This document shows positions 1 to 10,968 of a stretch of DNA of 64,000 nucleotides, one piece after another. Below the pieces are notes generated by a model. That model was not told where the DNA came from and ran no database searches. It was given only the letters and a program-made list of their open reading frames with translations. A program made the translations under genes and the position numbers. Source of the stretch: Ceraceosorus guamensis (lineage: Eukaryota; Basidiomycota; Exobasidiomycetes; Ceraceosorales; Ceraceosoraceae); assembly GCF_003144195.1 (NCBI RefSeq), contig NW_020289997.1, positions 62,001 to 126,000 of the forward strand, read 5' to 3'. Numbering within the stretch: the first letter of the stretch is position 1; every line of letters starts with the position of its first letter.

Positions 1-183
1 CTTCTTCTCGCCCGCTTTACCCGTGGCAGGAGAGGTCGGCAGTGCCTCTCCATGATCCGCGTCGTTGCCGGTGGACAGAATGACCGAAGCGCGAGCATAG
101 GAGCCTACGCCCCGGCCTCCACCAATCCCTGGCGCTTGGAGCGAGAAGCGCTTGGTTGGTGCCAAAGGCGCCCAAGAATCCAT
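1..183 (-). CDS. 5' part of an unrecognised gene cut by the left window edge
   Basis: Reading leftward from an ATG at 183, a frame stays open to base 1 (about 61 codons, starting MDSWAPLAPTKRF and ending ...SPATGKAGEKK at the edge). An in-frame stop lies four codons upstream of the ATG, so this is a plausible true start. The visible part is rich in Ala, Gly, Ser and Pro with no signal peptide or recognisable domain, so the function is unknown. No intron signal is evident inside it. It could be a chance open frame, since 61 codons is short for this GC content. Confidence 0.35.
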   Translation of the reverse strand, partial: MDSWAPLAPTKRFSLQAPGIGGGRGVGSYARASVILSTGNDADHGEALPTSPATGKAGEKK

Positions 184-1199
184 CTCGAGGCTTCACCAAG
201 ACGGCTGGTCGCGGCGCAGCTGATGCGAGCGATTTGAAAGAGCGCGCGAGTGGCAGGCGCAAATCAGAAAAGAGGGAGGCTGCTTCTCCAGCCAATGATG
301 TTGAGGTGTTGACGTGCTTGCAGCATGGCGCACTGTTCAGCATTCACTCGTGACTTGTATCAGGAGGCGGACGCTGTCCGAACCACTCGCCCGTGCTTGT
401 AACGTTGAATTTGCACAATGCGGTAGCAGCCTGGAGGGTAAATGATGTGATGGTAGTGCCGGAGTCGTGGGACAAGTGGCTGCGCAAGTGACAGCCATGG
501 GTTTGCGTGGCCGGGAACATACAGCCTGGATGAGTTTGTGACTTGCCTAGATCTTGCACGCAGCAGGCAGCCATCCAGGATGTACAGCCTTTGATGAGTA
601 GAATCACAAACGCGATTCACCATGCAGCAGCAGGAAACAACCGAGCATCACGAATAGCGGCGGGGCTCATTCACGATTCACGATTCTGTTGTGCGAGTCA
701 AGATTTCATGGCCCGTTCACCCGTCGCGCCAAAAGCCAGTCACGTGCAAGCCATCATGTGCCGCATATATATGGTGAACTCCAAACTCACCACTCACGAC
801 TGGCTGGTCAGCTCGCACGACGTGTGTAGTCGAGAGTCAAACGTCATCTGTAAAGGCTTCTCAGAGAAGCATAGCAGGGTCAGACCTCAGTTCAGTCCGT
901 CTCGGCTCAGGGTTTCTCTCTGACTATGTGCGTCGACCTCTTCAGTGTCCGCTGCCGCCCCAAAGGGTGGCACTAGCTCTGGCTTCGATCCGCAGGCCCT
1001 TCTCCTCATCCTCCCATGCTCACGCTCCAGTCCGCTCGTGATCCCTGATACATTGCGTAGAGACTGTAGACACCTAGACCCGCTCTCGTCGTTGAGCACA
1101 TCAACAAATCAAGACTCCAAGAGAGCGATTCTTTGTGTCATTGGGCAAACGTACACGTCACATGCTGAGCCACACGGCGCAGCGAGAGAAGCGCGCCGC
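184..1199. other. Intergenic stretch, no gene seen
   Basis: About 1 kb between the partial left-edge gene and the 3' end of profilin. It holds a TATA-like run near 767-774 and copies of the ATTCACGATTC-type motif near 669-690 that recurs between genes in this window. The open frames inside it (for example 543-923 +) have no conserved content. Confidence 0.5.
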
Positions 1200-2407
1200 T
1201 CAGAAGCCAGACTGAATCAGGTAGTCCGCCAACCCCTCAACGACCTGAGCGAGCACATTCCTTGTCAGCCTGCGATGGCTCAGGTATCGATTGTAGAGGA
1301 GAACGAAAAGCGCCGATGTGACACCATACTCACCTTGGTAGCTTGACCCGGGACGATGGGGCTGTTGTATTGACCCACCAAGACTGCCTGCGCTGTCTTC
1401 ACCAGAACTATCGTTGCGCAATCGGCGCGACGGGGTCAGAACTTGTTGAGAGGCGATCATAGGCGAGGTGAAATTGTGACTCACTTATGCCGCCGGCCTA
1501 TTGTGAAGCAAGGCGTAAAGCACGAGGAGGGGGAGCAGCTCTCGTCAGCAGGTCTGACGCGACCAGGTCAAGGGTCGCCAGCAAGGTACGTGCGTGCGAG
1601 CCTGGAAAACTTGCGTTCTTGTCATCGACTACAGTGCGTTGCGCCACAACCAAAGCGCTGCCTGCTGCGACGCCTCTGCAAGCCAAGCCTCTCCGTGTCC
1701 AGCCTTATCGATTCCTACTCCAGCGACCAGCGAGAACAGATCATCGCGGCAGGCCGAAACCTCAAACGGAGAAAATCTGGCCGCCCAAGCAGATTTCTAC
1801 ACCGCCACTTAGAAGCGCGGGGCAGCCAAGCGATGCGATGGTGCAGCTTTCAGGCCAAGAGGTCTTTGAGTTGCTCCTACACCTTGACTCACGCCCTGCT
1901 TTCCATAAATGCTTCTAGGGTTGGCGCTGAGGGTAAAGTATTTCTTGCCACCCGCATGAATGCCGCCAGCCTGGAGTGGTGAGGGATCATCGAATCCACT
2001 GACGATAGCTTGTTGTTCCTGAGGCGTGATCTGAATATTTGAGGTGGCGATGACCGAAACGCGTCAGACGTGGCAGCAAGGGAATGGATGGCTGTGAGGG
2101 GTTAAGCTGGCCGACTCACGGTAAATCCGGCGCTAGAGGCCCACACCCCTCCTTTCAGACCCAAGATAGCAGCTGCAGTGACGTTGCCAGTGCCAACCAA
2201 ATTGGTATCGACGTAACCTGTGATGGGAAAGCGGGTGGCGTGAGGGGTCAGCGGCTGCGCGCTGTCTGTATCCTCCTTCTGCAGCTGCCACGATCCAAGC
2301 GTCGTGGAGCGCCAGGGCTGAAGAGCAAGCGGAGAGTCCCGCACTGGCTACCTGCAAATGTCGAGCTTGACCATGCTTCCGCTCGAACACTCACCTTGCC
2401 AAGACAT
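1200..2407 (-). CDS. Profilin
   Basis: Small actin-monomer-binding protein that promotes actin filament assembly and binds poly-proline and phosphoinositides in the cytoplasm. Exons (complement): 2395-2407, 2120-2217, 1893-2030, 1485-1497, 1334-1407, 1200-1244; 381 nt, 126 residues, the usual profilin size. Conserved pieces appear in order: MSWQGYVDTNLVGTGNV at the N-terminus, GVWASSAGF, HAGGKKYFTL, RSIYGKQG, IILVKTAQAVLVGQYN, and the C-terminal VVEGLADYLIQSGF. All five introns have GTGAGT donors and CAG or TAG acceptors. Two exons are only 13 nt long (the first and the fourth), and intron 3 is 395 nt, much longer than its neighbours. Gene identity is near certain; the least certain junction is the 13-nt exon at 1485-1497, chosen because it restores GAGGIILVKT in frame. 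Confidence 0.95.
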
Positions 2408-3215
2408 GATGCGATGAGGCGCCGATGGGTTGGCTAGTGTCCTTTCTTGAGATCAACGAAGCTGCTTCCGTGCGATGTCGTGAAGTCTATGTAAGCTGAA
2501 AGGGTCCTTTGGTCGATAGGGTAAGCGCGAATGAGACCCAAAGGGTGGAGTGCTTTTGCGCAGTCTGGTCTATGATCGTGGATGAAGACTGACGACTTGG
2601 ACTCTGACTGACGGACATTGGTGATTCTCATCAGCATTCGCGATTGCAAGCGTCGCGGAGACCAACACCGCCGCGGGTGTCTTCGATGTTTCGGTCGAGC
2701 ACGAGCCAGCTGCTGGGCCGCGTCGCGCGGCTTGCGCCATCCATCGCGCATGCTGCAGCAGCGGTAGATTCACGGTTCAAATTGCTGCTGCATGCTGGTG
2801 AGATGCAAGGCAAGCAGGACGCGTGCGCCATTTCAATCGTGAATTGGGGCGCGCCATCCCCCACGTGGGCCCGCCAGGCTTCTCACCAAGAAGCTCATGA
2901 TGGCTGATGCATGCTGCCTATACCATCGTCAATCGACAGTCTGTGAGTCGTGCGTGGTCTCGAATATAACAACGCTAGCTAGTCAGCCAAATCTCCACAT
3001 CCATTCGCACTTGATTTTAGGCTTTCACTGTCCTGTATCCGAAGCCGTATTGAGGAGAGCCATCGACCCTATTTAGACCTCATTGGTTCGCACTCTCGAG
3101 GATCAGCTTGCCGAGCCTCTCGAAAGGCCCTCAGTACACCCACCGAGGAGCCCAAAGTCGAAGAACGCATACAGGACCAGGTGCGCCATATCGTTCGGCA
3201 GGCGCTGAATCAATC
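2408..3215. other. Divergent promoter region, profilin / complex I subunit
   Basis: Holds the upstream regions of profilin (-) and the complex I 9.5 kDa subunit (+). A TATA-like AATATAAC lies near 2962-2969. An 88-codon plus-strand frame at 2644-2907 contains a mitochondrial-presequence-like start (MFRSSTSQLLGRVARL) but has no conserved content; I treat it as chance. Confidence 0.5.
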
Positions 3216-3743
3216 ATGTCGGCAATCGGATCCATCTTTCGCCCTTTCCAAGCCACCTACAGGTACATGGTGAGCTAGCAGAAAGGCAGCTTGCCTGGTG
3301 TCAGCGCCGCCAGGACTCGAGGAATCGTCTTGACTCACAATGCCCAAATCACACACAATCTCGTTCACAGCAATGGGCAGCTCACGAGAAGCCAGAGATC
3401 TTCTTTAGTGTTCTGATCGGGAGCGTTGGTGCGTCTCATGCGACACTGTCTCGACGCTTTGTGGGCAGGTGCTGCTGCAAGTAAGTCAAGTCTCGAAGCT
3501 GACGTCATCTCTTGCCGCACACGCTCGCGCAGGTCCCGTCTTGGTTGTTACAGTGCCCCCTTTGAGGAGACGCTATGGTTACATTCCGGCCGAGCCCATT
3601 CCTTCCAGCTTCCCAGGTGGGTGCATCGCAGCCGAGCGCTGCAAACGAGATGACGATCGCTCATCGTGCCTACCCCATTCTTCTTGCATCTGACAGTCCC
3701 ACAACGGGCAAGAGAAGAGGTGACGGAGTACGACGATGAGTAG
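3216..3743 (+). CDS. NADH:ubiquinone oxidoreductase 9.5 kDa subunit (mitochondrial complex I)
   Basis: Small accessory subunit of respiratory complex I in the inner mitochondrial membrane, of the fungal 9.5 kDa (NI9M) family. Exons: 3216-3269, 3371-3428, 3533-3616, 3697-3743; 243 nt, 80 residues, matching the family size of just under 80. The product begins MSAIGSIFRPFQATYRYM, continues WAAHEKPEIFFSVLIGSVG then GPVLVVTVPPLRRRYGYIP and AEPIPSSFP, and ends in the family-typical acidic YDDE. One hydrophobic segment (about residues 29-46) is the single membrane span. Donors are GTGAGC, GTGCGT and GTGGGT; acceptors are all AG. The assignment rests on my memory of the family consensus (W-A-A-H-E-K-P, P-P-L-R-R-x-Y-G-Y, YDDE). 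Confidence 0.85.
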
Positions 3744-4103
3744 AGCACTGGGTACAACAAGCTCCGAAGCCATCCGCACAGTCACGCCTTAGACGCCCTC
3801 AGCTCTTTCAATTCATCAAGATTTGCACCGCTGCATGAAGCGTGTGTGATGCTTGTTCGCAGCGGCTTTTGTGGTGGGAGGGGCGAGAGTACATCAGGTG
3901 CCCGCGTGGGAAGGTTTCAAGTGAAGAGGAGCCAGATGCTAGGATAGGAAGTGGTCGTCTTCTCTTCCAGAGACGCAAATGGCTAGACGAGGGAGAGGAG
4001 ACGAGTAATGTATCTCGAGGTGTTGTGGCTGTCCTATGCATGCTCGAACGGCTGGTCTTGGATGGCGCCTTGGCGCCAAATACTTCTTGTTGAGTAGCGC
4101 AAG
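3744..4103. other. Convergent 3' region
   Basis: 360 nt between the stop of the complex I subunit (+) and the stop of Hop1 (-). No gene seen; it must hold both 3' UTRs. Confidence 0.5.
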
Positions 4104-7100
4104 TCAAACATCAAAATCGCGGTCATCGAGCTCGATGGGCATCGACAAGCTCGCTTTCTGCACTTTGAGTGGGCGTGGAGGGAAAATACCGGGGGTGCTG
4201 ACGTTCATTTCGTGATCATCGATTGGTGCAACTCTCTTGCCAACTTGCGAACGTGGCGAAGGCGTAGATATGCGTTCGTTGGGGCTGCGCTCAGAGAGTG
4301 GGCGGAAGGCCGTGCTCGAAGGGATCGTGCTGGTGGGACCGGGTGAAATCTCGCCAGACGTTGCTTGCGGGAATGCGTTAGCTGACGATGACGAACTTCC
4401 CATCGGTCGTTGCAATGGATAGAATGGTGATGGTAAGCGTGCGCCTGCTACTTCTGGCGACGCCTGGATCGAATCATGCTCAGCCATGACCTGATCAGAG
4501 GTCTGCTCGACTTGCGATCGAAGTTCGGGCTTGGGTGTCGTTGCACCGATGCGCACTATCAGCTACGGCAGCGAGGGAGCGCGCAAGCCAACACAAACTT
4601 ACGATAGACTGCGAATCGTCGGCCATCTCAATGTCCTCTGTGATCTGCGATGCGTCTTTCTGGATCGCGGATCCCTGAAGATCGTCAAAGCCGGAAATCT
4701 TCGCGGTAGGACACGCAACTTTCCATTTTCTCAAGGTCTCCGCCTCGGCACCGCCTCTTGGCGTGAAATACCTGGCGTTTTTCTTGCGCACAATGTCCGC
4801 GGTCTTGACTACTTCGAGCTGCGACGAAGTGGGTGGTGCAGTGAGTATCTGTGGTATTCAAGCAACGCAATCTTCAAGGATAGCTTCAGGCTCACCGCAG
4901 CCGGCGTAAGTCGCTTGAAGGGCTTTGCGTTCGGAGTCGCCTCCAGATATCCCTCGTTCTGACATTGCGCGCGCACGAGGGCAGCTGTCGCCGGAGCACA
5001 CCCGAGACGCTTTGCGAAATTTCCTACCCCATCCCATCCTTTCTCGTGCAGCTTGAATAAAGCGCGGCGGACTAGCGCAAGGGAACCCAGCTCTGCCAGC
5101 ACGCTCTCGCGCAGGGCGTCCTGCTCAACTGTATGCAGGGGGTCGCTTGCAATGGAGCATGGGCTTGAAGCACAATACAGTGGTTCAGCGCTGCAACAGA
5201 GACTGCCAAGCTGCAATCAGTACATTGTATGACTCACTAGCAGACGAAGTTATCCGGTAAATCGACGTCTCTGAGGTAGCCATAGCAGGCTCCATGGAAC
5301 TAACGAGAGACTTGCAGAGTAAGTGCTGAAGTGTGCTACGACATCTTCTCAGGTGCAGCCAAGCCTCACCCATTTCTTGCACTGATCACAGTGGACCATC
5401 AAGCCATCATCCTGAGCGCGGGCAGCGTCTCGTGAGATGGGCGCACAGCCGGCTTCACATCGACGATCTCCGCATACCTCATAAAGCTTGCAATCACAGC
5501 GCACCAAGGCGCCGTCACTTTGCAGGCCTTGTTGCTTCTTTTTGTTGCCGCCTTTGCTTTTTTTGTGACGAGACTGAAGCATGACTTGGGTCAATCGTAG
5601 CGCCGGATCTTCATCCTGTCCGTTGGCTGATGCAGACTCCACCCCCGATGTCTCGACAGCAGCTGTGTGCTTGACGGGTGCAGCAAAAGTAGGGCTCTTG
5701 GTATGCGGCGCCCTTGACATGCTTCGCAGACGCGTTGATGAACGAGTCGGTACTCGTCGGGACTGAACAAGCGTCGCTTGCGTTTGGGTCTGAGACAGAT
5801 GGTCAGACCCGCTGGCCGCGCCCTTCAAGGGCTCAGCCTGCGAGAGACTTGGCAAGCTTGCACCTGGATTGTCAGATGCGGCATCCTTGGAAAGAGCACG
5901 ATCGGGAGGTTCATCCGCCCGGCCGGACTGAAGCGCGCCACTGTGAGTCCGCATCGGCGTGGGAGATGCTGAAACCGAAGGTGATTGGAGTCCAGGCGAC
6001 GCGAGGTAGTCATTGATATCAAAGGACGGCGTCGGTAGGGCCTTCTGAACAGCCGCCCCAGAAATGTGATTCTCTTTATTATGCACCAGGTTTCCATGAC
6101 GATCGGACGCTGCGGACCGTAACGAAGCGTCTAGAAGCTGCGTTGCTGGGATTGACATGGTGTAACCAGGACTGTTGCAATTCTGCTCCAAGGCTTGATT
6201 GATTGAATTGTCCGTTGCGTGCAGCTCTCGCTGGATTGCTTTGGCTACGAAGAGAGTGACGTCATCAAGATCGTCCCTGTCATCCAAAGTCTGACCTCGT
6301 TCGCGAGCTTCGGCACGGCGCTGAGCCACCTGCCAAGCCGAGGGTGGAACCGGGCCAATCTTGCCTTCCGCATCACGAAGTCCGAGAGGAGCACCACGTT
6401 CGGGTCGACCGAGACCCAAGCGTTTGCGACGTTGACGATTCTGTATGGCCTTGGCGCGTCTCGAAGGAGTCATCAAAGCTGGACTTTCTTCTTCTGCCTC
6501 ATCTTCCGACTTGATCTCCATCTCTTGAGGAACGGCTTGCTCCTCGGCATCCCAGATCACGACACGCGCCATAGCGCTCTGTAGTTGTGATTGTTCTTCT
6601 ATCTGTTTCTGCTCCGCTAGCGACTTTCCTTGACCCTTCTCCATGACCTCTTCGGGGGATGGGAGGAGGTGTGCAATAGAGCCGACGTGGAGATTTAAGC
6701 CATGGTATCCCGTCTGTAGGCAGCCGACCTGCATCTGTGTTTGGACAAGAACTCACGTCAGCAATGCATGCGCACACAATCTCAAGCGAGCGCGTCCTAC
6801 CTGCTCTGCTCTATCCGATAGCCCCTGAGTTGTGTACACAAAATGCTCGCGCTTCGGATCCGCGGCTCTGAAGTGTTCAGGCTAGAGACAAAGGAAGCGC
6901 TTTTGAGCAATTGTAAGGTCGTAGACGCCGTGTAGCGAAGAAAAGAGCACCTACCTCGTATTCAGGCGGACAATTGTCGTTGTAAGAGAGCTTGAGAGTA
7001 CTGAGAGCAATGTCTGGTGCTCAACTTCCGCCTTGGCTTCTACTATCCTCGCCACAACACCTACAGATAACGATGTCCTGGGGCATACAGAGAAGGCGTG

Positions 7101-8302
7101 AGGGTCTACTCTGCTTACCAGTGCCGTTCTGCTACTCACTAGGCAAGTCAATGAGTGACTGTGTCAACGTGATCAAGGAGCGGATGATCGACTAGATGGT
7201 GAACGCAGGTGCACTGAGTCAGCTTCACCACACACATTTGTACGCTGCATTCTCCCTTGCTCCCCTGACTCATATCGCACCTGAGTGGAAGAGCGCACAT
7301 CGCGCATCGTTGGCAGAGCCTCGATAGGCTCCGCGTTCCAGATGGATATGTCCCTTAGCTTGTCCACCATCTCAAGGACAGGTAACTTGATTTTGCTGCC
7401 TTTGATCGCACGATACGTGAAGCTGTTGGAGAGCAAAAGGAACTTCATTGAGCAGAGCAAGCTCTCCACATTCCATCTCGGGCAGCTGCCCGCTCACTTG
7501 AAAGTGTACACCTCAATGACCTCGTTCGGATGAGCCTTGTCTATGGAGACAGCAAATACCAAGGACTGGAGGTAGTTGCGCTGCAAGGCGTCGCACACGC
7601 CCTCCTCCAAGTAGGAGAGCAGCTGATCGGCTTCCTTTGACCATCCTCGCTTCAGCTTTTTGACCTGCCATCGAGCCACAGGAGCAGGTGAGCGCAATCT
7701 CCAGGACCCTTGTGTGCAGTTGGCTGACCTTGATGCTCCCATCACGCGAGGTCTTTATAGGCCTGCCTTGGTCGTCAAGCTTGGTATTGGCGCTACAGGA
7801 TTTTGCGACGATGTCAGTCAGCACTCTGGTACATTCAGTCGTCAGAGCGCTCCATGCACCCTGGAACTGTAGCATCCTCAAAGTTCTCTTCCGGAAAGAG
7901 CGCTCTGAACAGTTGCAACAGGTTTGGAGAATCAGCAAAGCTGCACCGAGCTTTGTATTGGTGCTTTTGACGAACCTCAAGTACGTAAAGCAGCCGACCG
8001 AGGTCTCCATCAGCGATTTTACTGCCTGTATGCTGTGTGTAACTGTCAATGTGGCCTGCGAAGTCGGGCAACCTCAATTGTCAGCCAAGTTGAGCCCCTC
8101 GAAGACGGGCATTGCCATGAAGGGTACGCGCACCTGCTCAGCCAACTGTTTCTTCGTGGAGATTAAGCGTTGGTGTTGTTGCTGCTGCTGCAGCTGTTGC
8201 TGGGATTGACGTCTCCGCTGACATTCGAAAAGCGAATTTTGGAAGTCAGCAGCTGAACTAGTTTCAACGCCATCCAATGCGCCTCACCTGCAGCTGAGCC
8301 AT
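4104..8302 (-). CDS. HOP1: Meiotic chromosome-axis protein Hop1 (HORMA + PHD + winged helix)
   Basis: Hop1 builds the meiotic chromosome axis, promotes Spo11 breaks and inter-homologue repair. Fifteen exons (complement): 8288-8302, 8134-8217, 7976-8025, 7860-7904, 7729-7792, 7498-7664, 7281-7422, 7140-7191, 6955-7013, 6801-6881, 5370-6734, 5238-5299, 4896-5202, 4603-4818, 4104-4562; 1055 residues. After a Gln-rich N-terminus, the HORMA domain (about 25-270) shows SLMETSVGCFTYLRALFPEE, LKRGWSKEADQLLSYLEEG, FAVSIDKAHPNEVIEVYTF and TLKLSYNDNCPPEYE. A Cys-rich PHD finger (about 664-735) carries CDC, CDQCKKWFHGACYGY and FVCYLC. A winged-helix segment (LALVRRALFKLHEKGWDG) follows near 765-810; PHD plus winged helix match the chromatin-binding region known in Hop1 proteins. 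The long linker (270-660) is disordered and Ser-rich. The last intron (4563-4602) is only 40 nt by this model and is the weakest junction. Confidence 0.93.
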
Positions 8303-10968
8303 CGTGCCAAGAAGCGCGGAGCTGGGACAACGGAGGTGACGACGATGAGAATCGAGAGGTCAACAACGCAGGTAATGGAGGAATAGCGGGCGGCCCTGGA
8401 AGGTTGTGGAGAGACGAGAGAGCTTCTGGTTGAGAGGGTGAACAGCGTATATAAGGATGCGGCAAAGGGGACGAGGCAGCGCCTTACGATCGCGATGGTT
8501 ATGTGAGGCGAGGCCCATCAGTAGAGCCCAGAATTGACGATGCTTGACGATGCAGGTGCCTGATGAGGATGTCCCAAGCCGGAGAGTTGGCGCCCGTTCC
8601 ATTCGAGTGGGGAATAAGCTGCAGGCAGTCGTGAGTGTCATGCCCGAGGCGCACCCGCAATTCGATCTTACCTCGCACGGCAGAAAGCCTGCGTTTCGAT
8701 CTGTGTGCTTCGAATGAAGCTGCTCAGAGCTATGCATGGCGTTCTGATTCGGCAAAGTGACCTCGTGCTACATGTCATAGGTCCATGATATATATGCGTA
8801 GAGGCGCAATACGGTCCGCATCAGCTAGGCGTCGACTGGATGTGCCGCTGCTTGTTGAAGATTGTGCTTGCGCGGGCATGTCAGCTCGCGAGCTGGACCA
8901 CGGCTAGCTGGCGCTCGCGCACCGATCAAAGATCTCTACTGAACGCTGCGGATGTCCCTCTGGCGTCCTATAAGTTTGCGCCATGACCTATATGGCTGTG
9001 GCTTTGTCCACCCATCACAGAGTCATCTTGTTTCGCGGGCATGCAGCAATGAACAATGAAGCGTGCAACGTTAACGTTCATATGATGCAGTCAGGGTTTG
9101 AGCGATGACTCATCGATGGTGAATCGAAGTGAGACTCTCGGAAGTTTCAGGTGAATGATTGAGCTGGAGGTTGCGACTGCATGCATGAGCGCGGACTGGC
9201 GGCTCGATCTTGATACTGCGGCATGCGTGCACGAGTGCTGCTGCTGCTCCGCCGAGGAATGTCCGCGGTGGACCGCCGCACCTCTAGCTTATACATGTGC
9301 TGTATATGTATAGGGACCTGCATCGGTCAAGGTGGCCTTTGAGTCTTCGGAGAGTCACTCTTGACTCACAGACTGAACTTACTCAACAATCAGAATGTCC
9401 CGAAAGTCGGCTGAGCTGCTTTAAGTGCGGTGCGCAAGCATCCGGCGCCGCGAGTCATCCACGCGACCAGTCAGCCACGCAGTCAAGATCGAGTGCCGAG
9501 GTGATGTGCGTACATGGTATATGCTGCTGTATACATATAACGACTTTGGTCATTCATCTGGACTCACACGAGATTGTCACGGAAGGTGTCCTCTCGAGTG
9601 ACAAGCTCGTGTGAGACTGATTGCGACCGACTAGCCGTTGCCACTTGCCGGGAGCTTTGCGGAACGCGGAAGCCCGGGAAGGGGGCAGGACTTATGGCTC
9701 GGTGGCTTCGACTTTGACTCAAAACCGATGGCGGCCAGATTCTTTGACTGCGCGGCTCCGCGCACGCGGTTCCCATTCCGGCAGCATTTACAGCATGTAT
9801 ATGCTGTAGGCGCATCATGCTTGCTCGAGAGTCTGATTCAAAAATTGGTGTATATACAGCCGCGAGTTGCTGGAGTCAGAGTTATGAGTCTGAGTGTAGC
9901 TCTGTGGTGTCCGCGTATGCTGAAGTGTGACTCACTGAGGCCGCACGATCGAGTTGTACAGCCGCGCAAGTAGTCCATCCAAGATATCACGCATGGGCGA
10001 AGCATGGAGTTGAAGCAATTAACTTGAGGACTTAAAGCATGAAGTGTAGATCACTGAGGAATCAAAAATGTAAAGTGTGATCGTAACTTGGATCAGGCAT
10101 ACATCATGGCCTGCCAGAAATTCTGATGAGAATTAAGGTGGATTCACGATTCTTGCCCTGGCGCTTCTCGCGCAGCAAGTCCGCGGTCCTGCCTGCTATA
10201 GCCAAGGCAACTAACATGCACGTCCACATGCAGCTGAAGCCCGAAGGAGCCACGAGTTGCAGCAGCAGCAGCAGCAACTCTTTGCGCGCATCGCCTTGCC
10301 TTTGAGCCTCTTATTGCTGAGGCCTTTCATCTGTCGTAAGGTGAGACGGAGGAGTTTCCGAAGGCACACGTAGTGACTGCACTTGATGCCATGAAGCACT
10401 ATACTCGCTTTTGTTGACCAAGCCAAAACTCAAGAGTTTAGAGTCACAGTCAAGAGTCATGGGTAATCGTGACTTCTTGACGGAAATCCACGATTCAAAA
10501 TTCCAAATTAATCTTCGATAATCAAGAATTAAATCAGACGTCGGCGCGATGGAAGGGTCGCTTCCGTACATGCACGCACGTATGGCGCCAAAAGGCGACG
10601 ATTTCAAGTCTGTTGTGAGCGTTGAGTGGGAATAGCGGCAGCGACTCCGGTCCGCTTCTATCCCTTCACCTTACACCACACGACGAACGCCAATGGCGTT
10701 CCTGTTGAGCTCCTCTTTCCGTGTCGCTTGGTGACAATCTTGAATTACGCGGTACCAGCAGACCCCTGATGGCAGGGCAGCATTTCAAGATTTGGGCGCG
10801 AGTCTCGAAAGAGTATTTAGATAGAAGCACCGCGCACGCGTGACTGCCGCATGTGGAGGTCAGGAGCTTTGCATGCATGCATGTTAAAGCTTTTATCTGC
10901 AGTTACCACAGCAGCAGGACTTGCTTGTACGCAGCCATGCAATCCCCGGCCAGAGGGGCGGCAACGTG
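8303..10968. other. Gene-poor stretch between HOP1 and the F-box gene
   Basis: 2.7 kb upstream of both HOP1 (-) and the F-box-like gene (+). It contains a TATATAAG-type element at 8447-8456 about 150 nt upstream of the HOP1 ATG, several TATA-rich short palindromes (around 9290-9310 and 9520-9545), a CAG run near 10259-10276, and dispersed ATTCACGATTC-type motifs. Apart from one doubtful spliced small frame (8499-8737) I see no gene. Confidence 0.5.
8499..8737 (-). CDS. Doubtful small spliced open frame upstream of HOP1
   Basis: An ATG at 8737 opens MHSSEQLHSKHTDRNAGFLP, then a GTAAGA donor follows ...CE. Splicing to a CTGCAG acceptor about 70 nt downstream continues LIPHSNGTGANSPAWDILIR in frame to a TAA at 8499, giving about 62 residues. 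It sits on the same strand as HOP1, about 200 nt upstream of it, so it could be an upstream frame in the HOP1 leader, a short independent gene, or chance. No homology is recognised. Confidence 0.18.

Noticed and set aside
2644-2907. Plus-strand frame with a presequence-like start (MFRSSTSQLLGRVARL)
   Set aside because: Only the first 30 residues look protein-like; the rest is unstructured and it overlaps the profilin/complex I promoter region.
8160-8200. CTG/TTG repeat near 8170-8200 as a non-coding microsatellite
   Set aside because: It lies in exon 2 of HOP1 and encodes the N-terminal Gln run.
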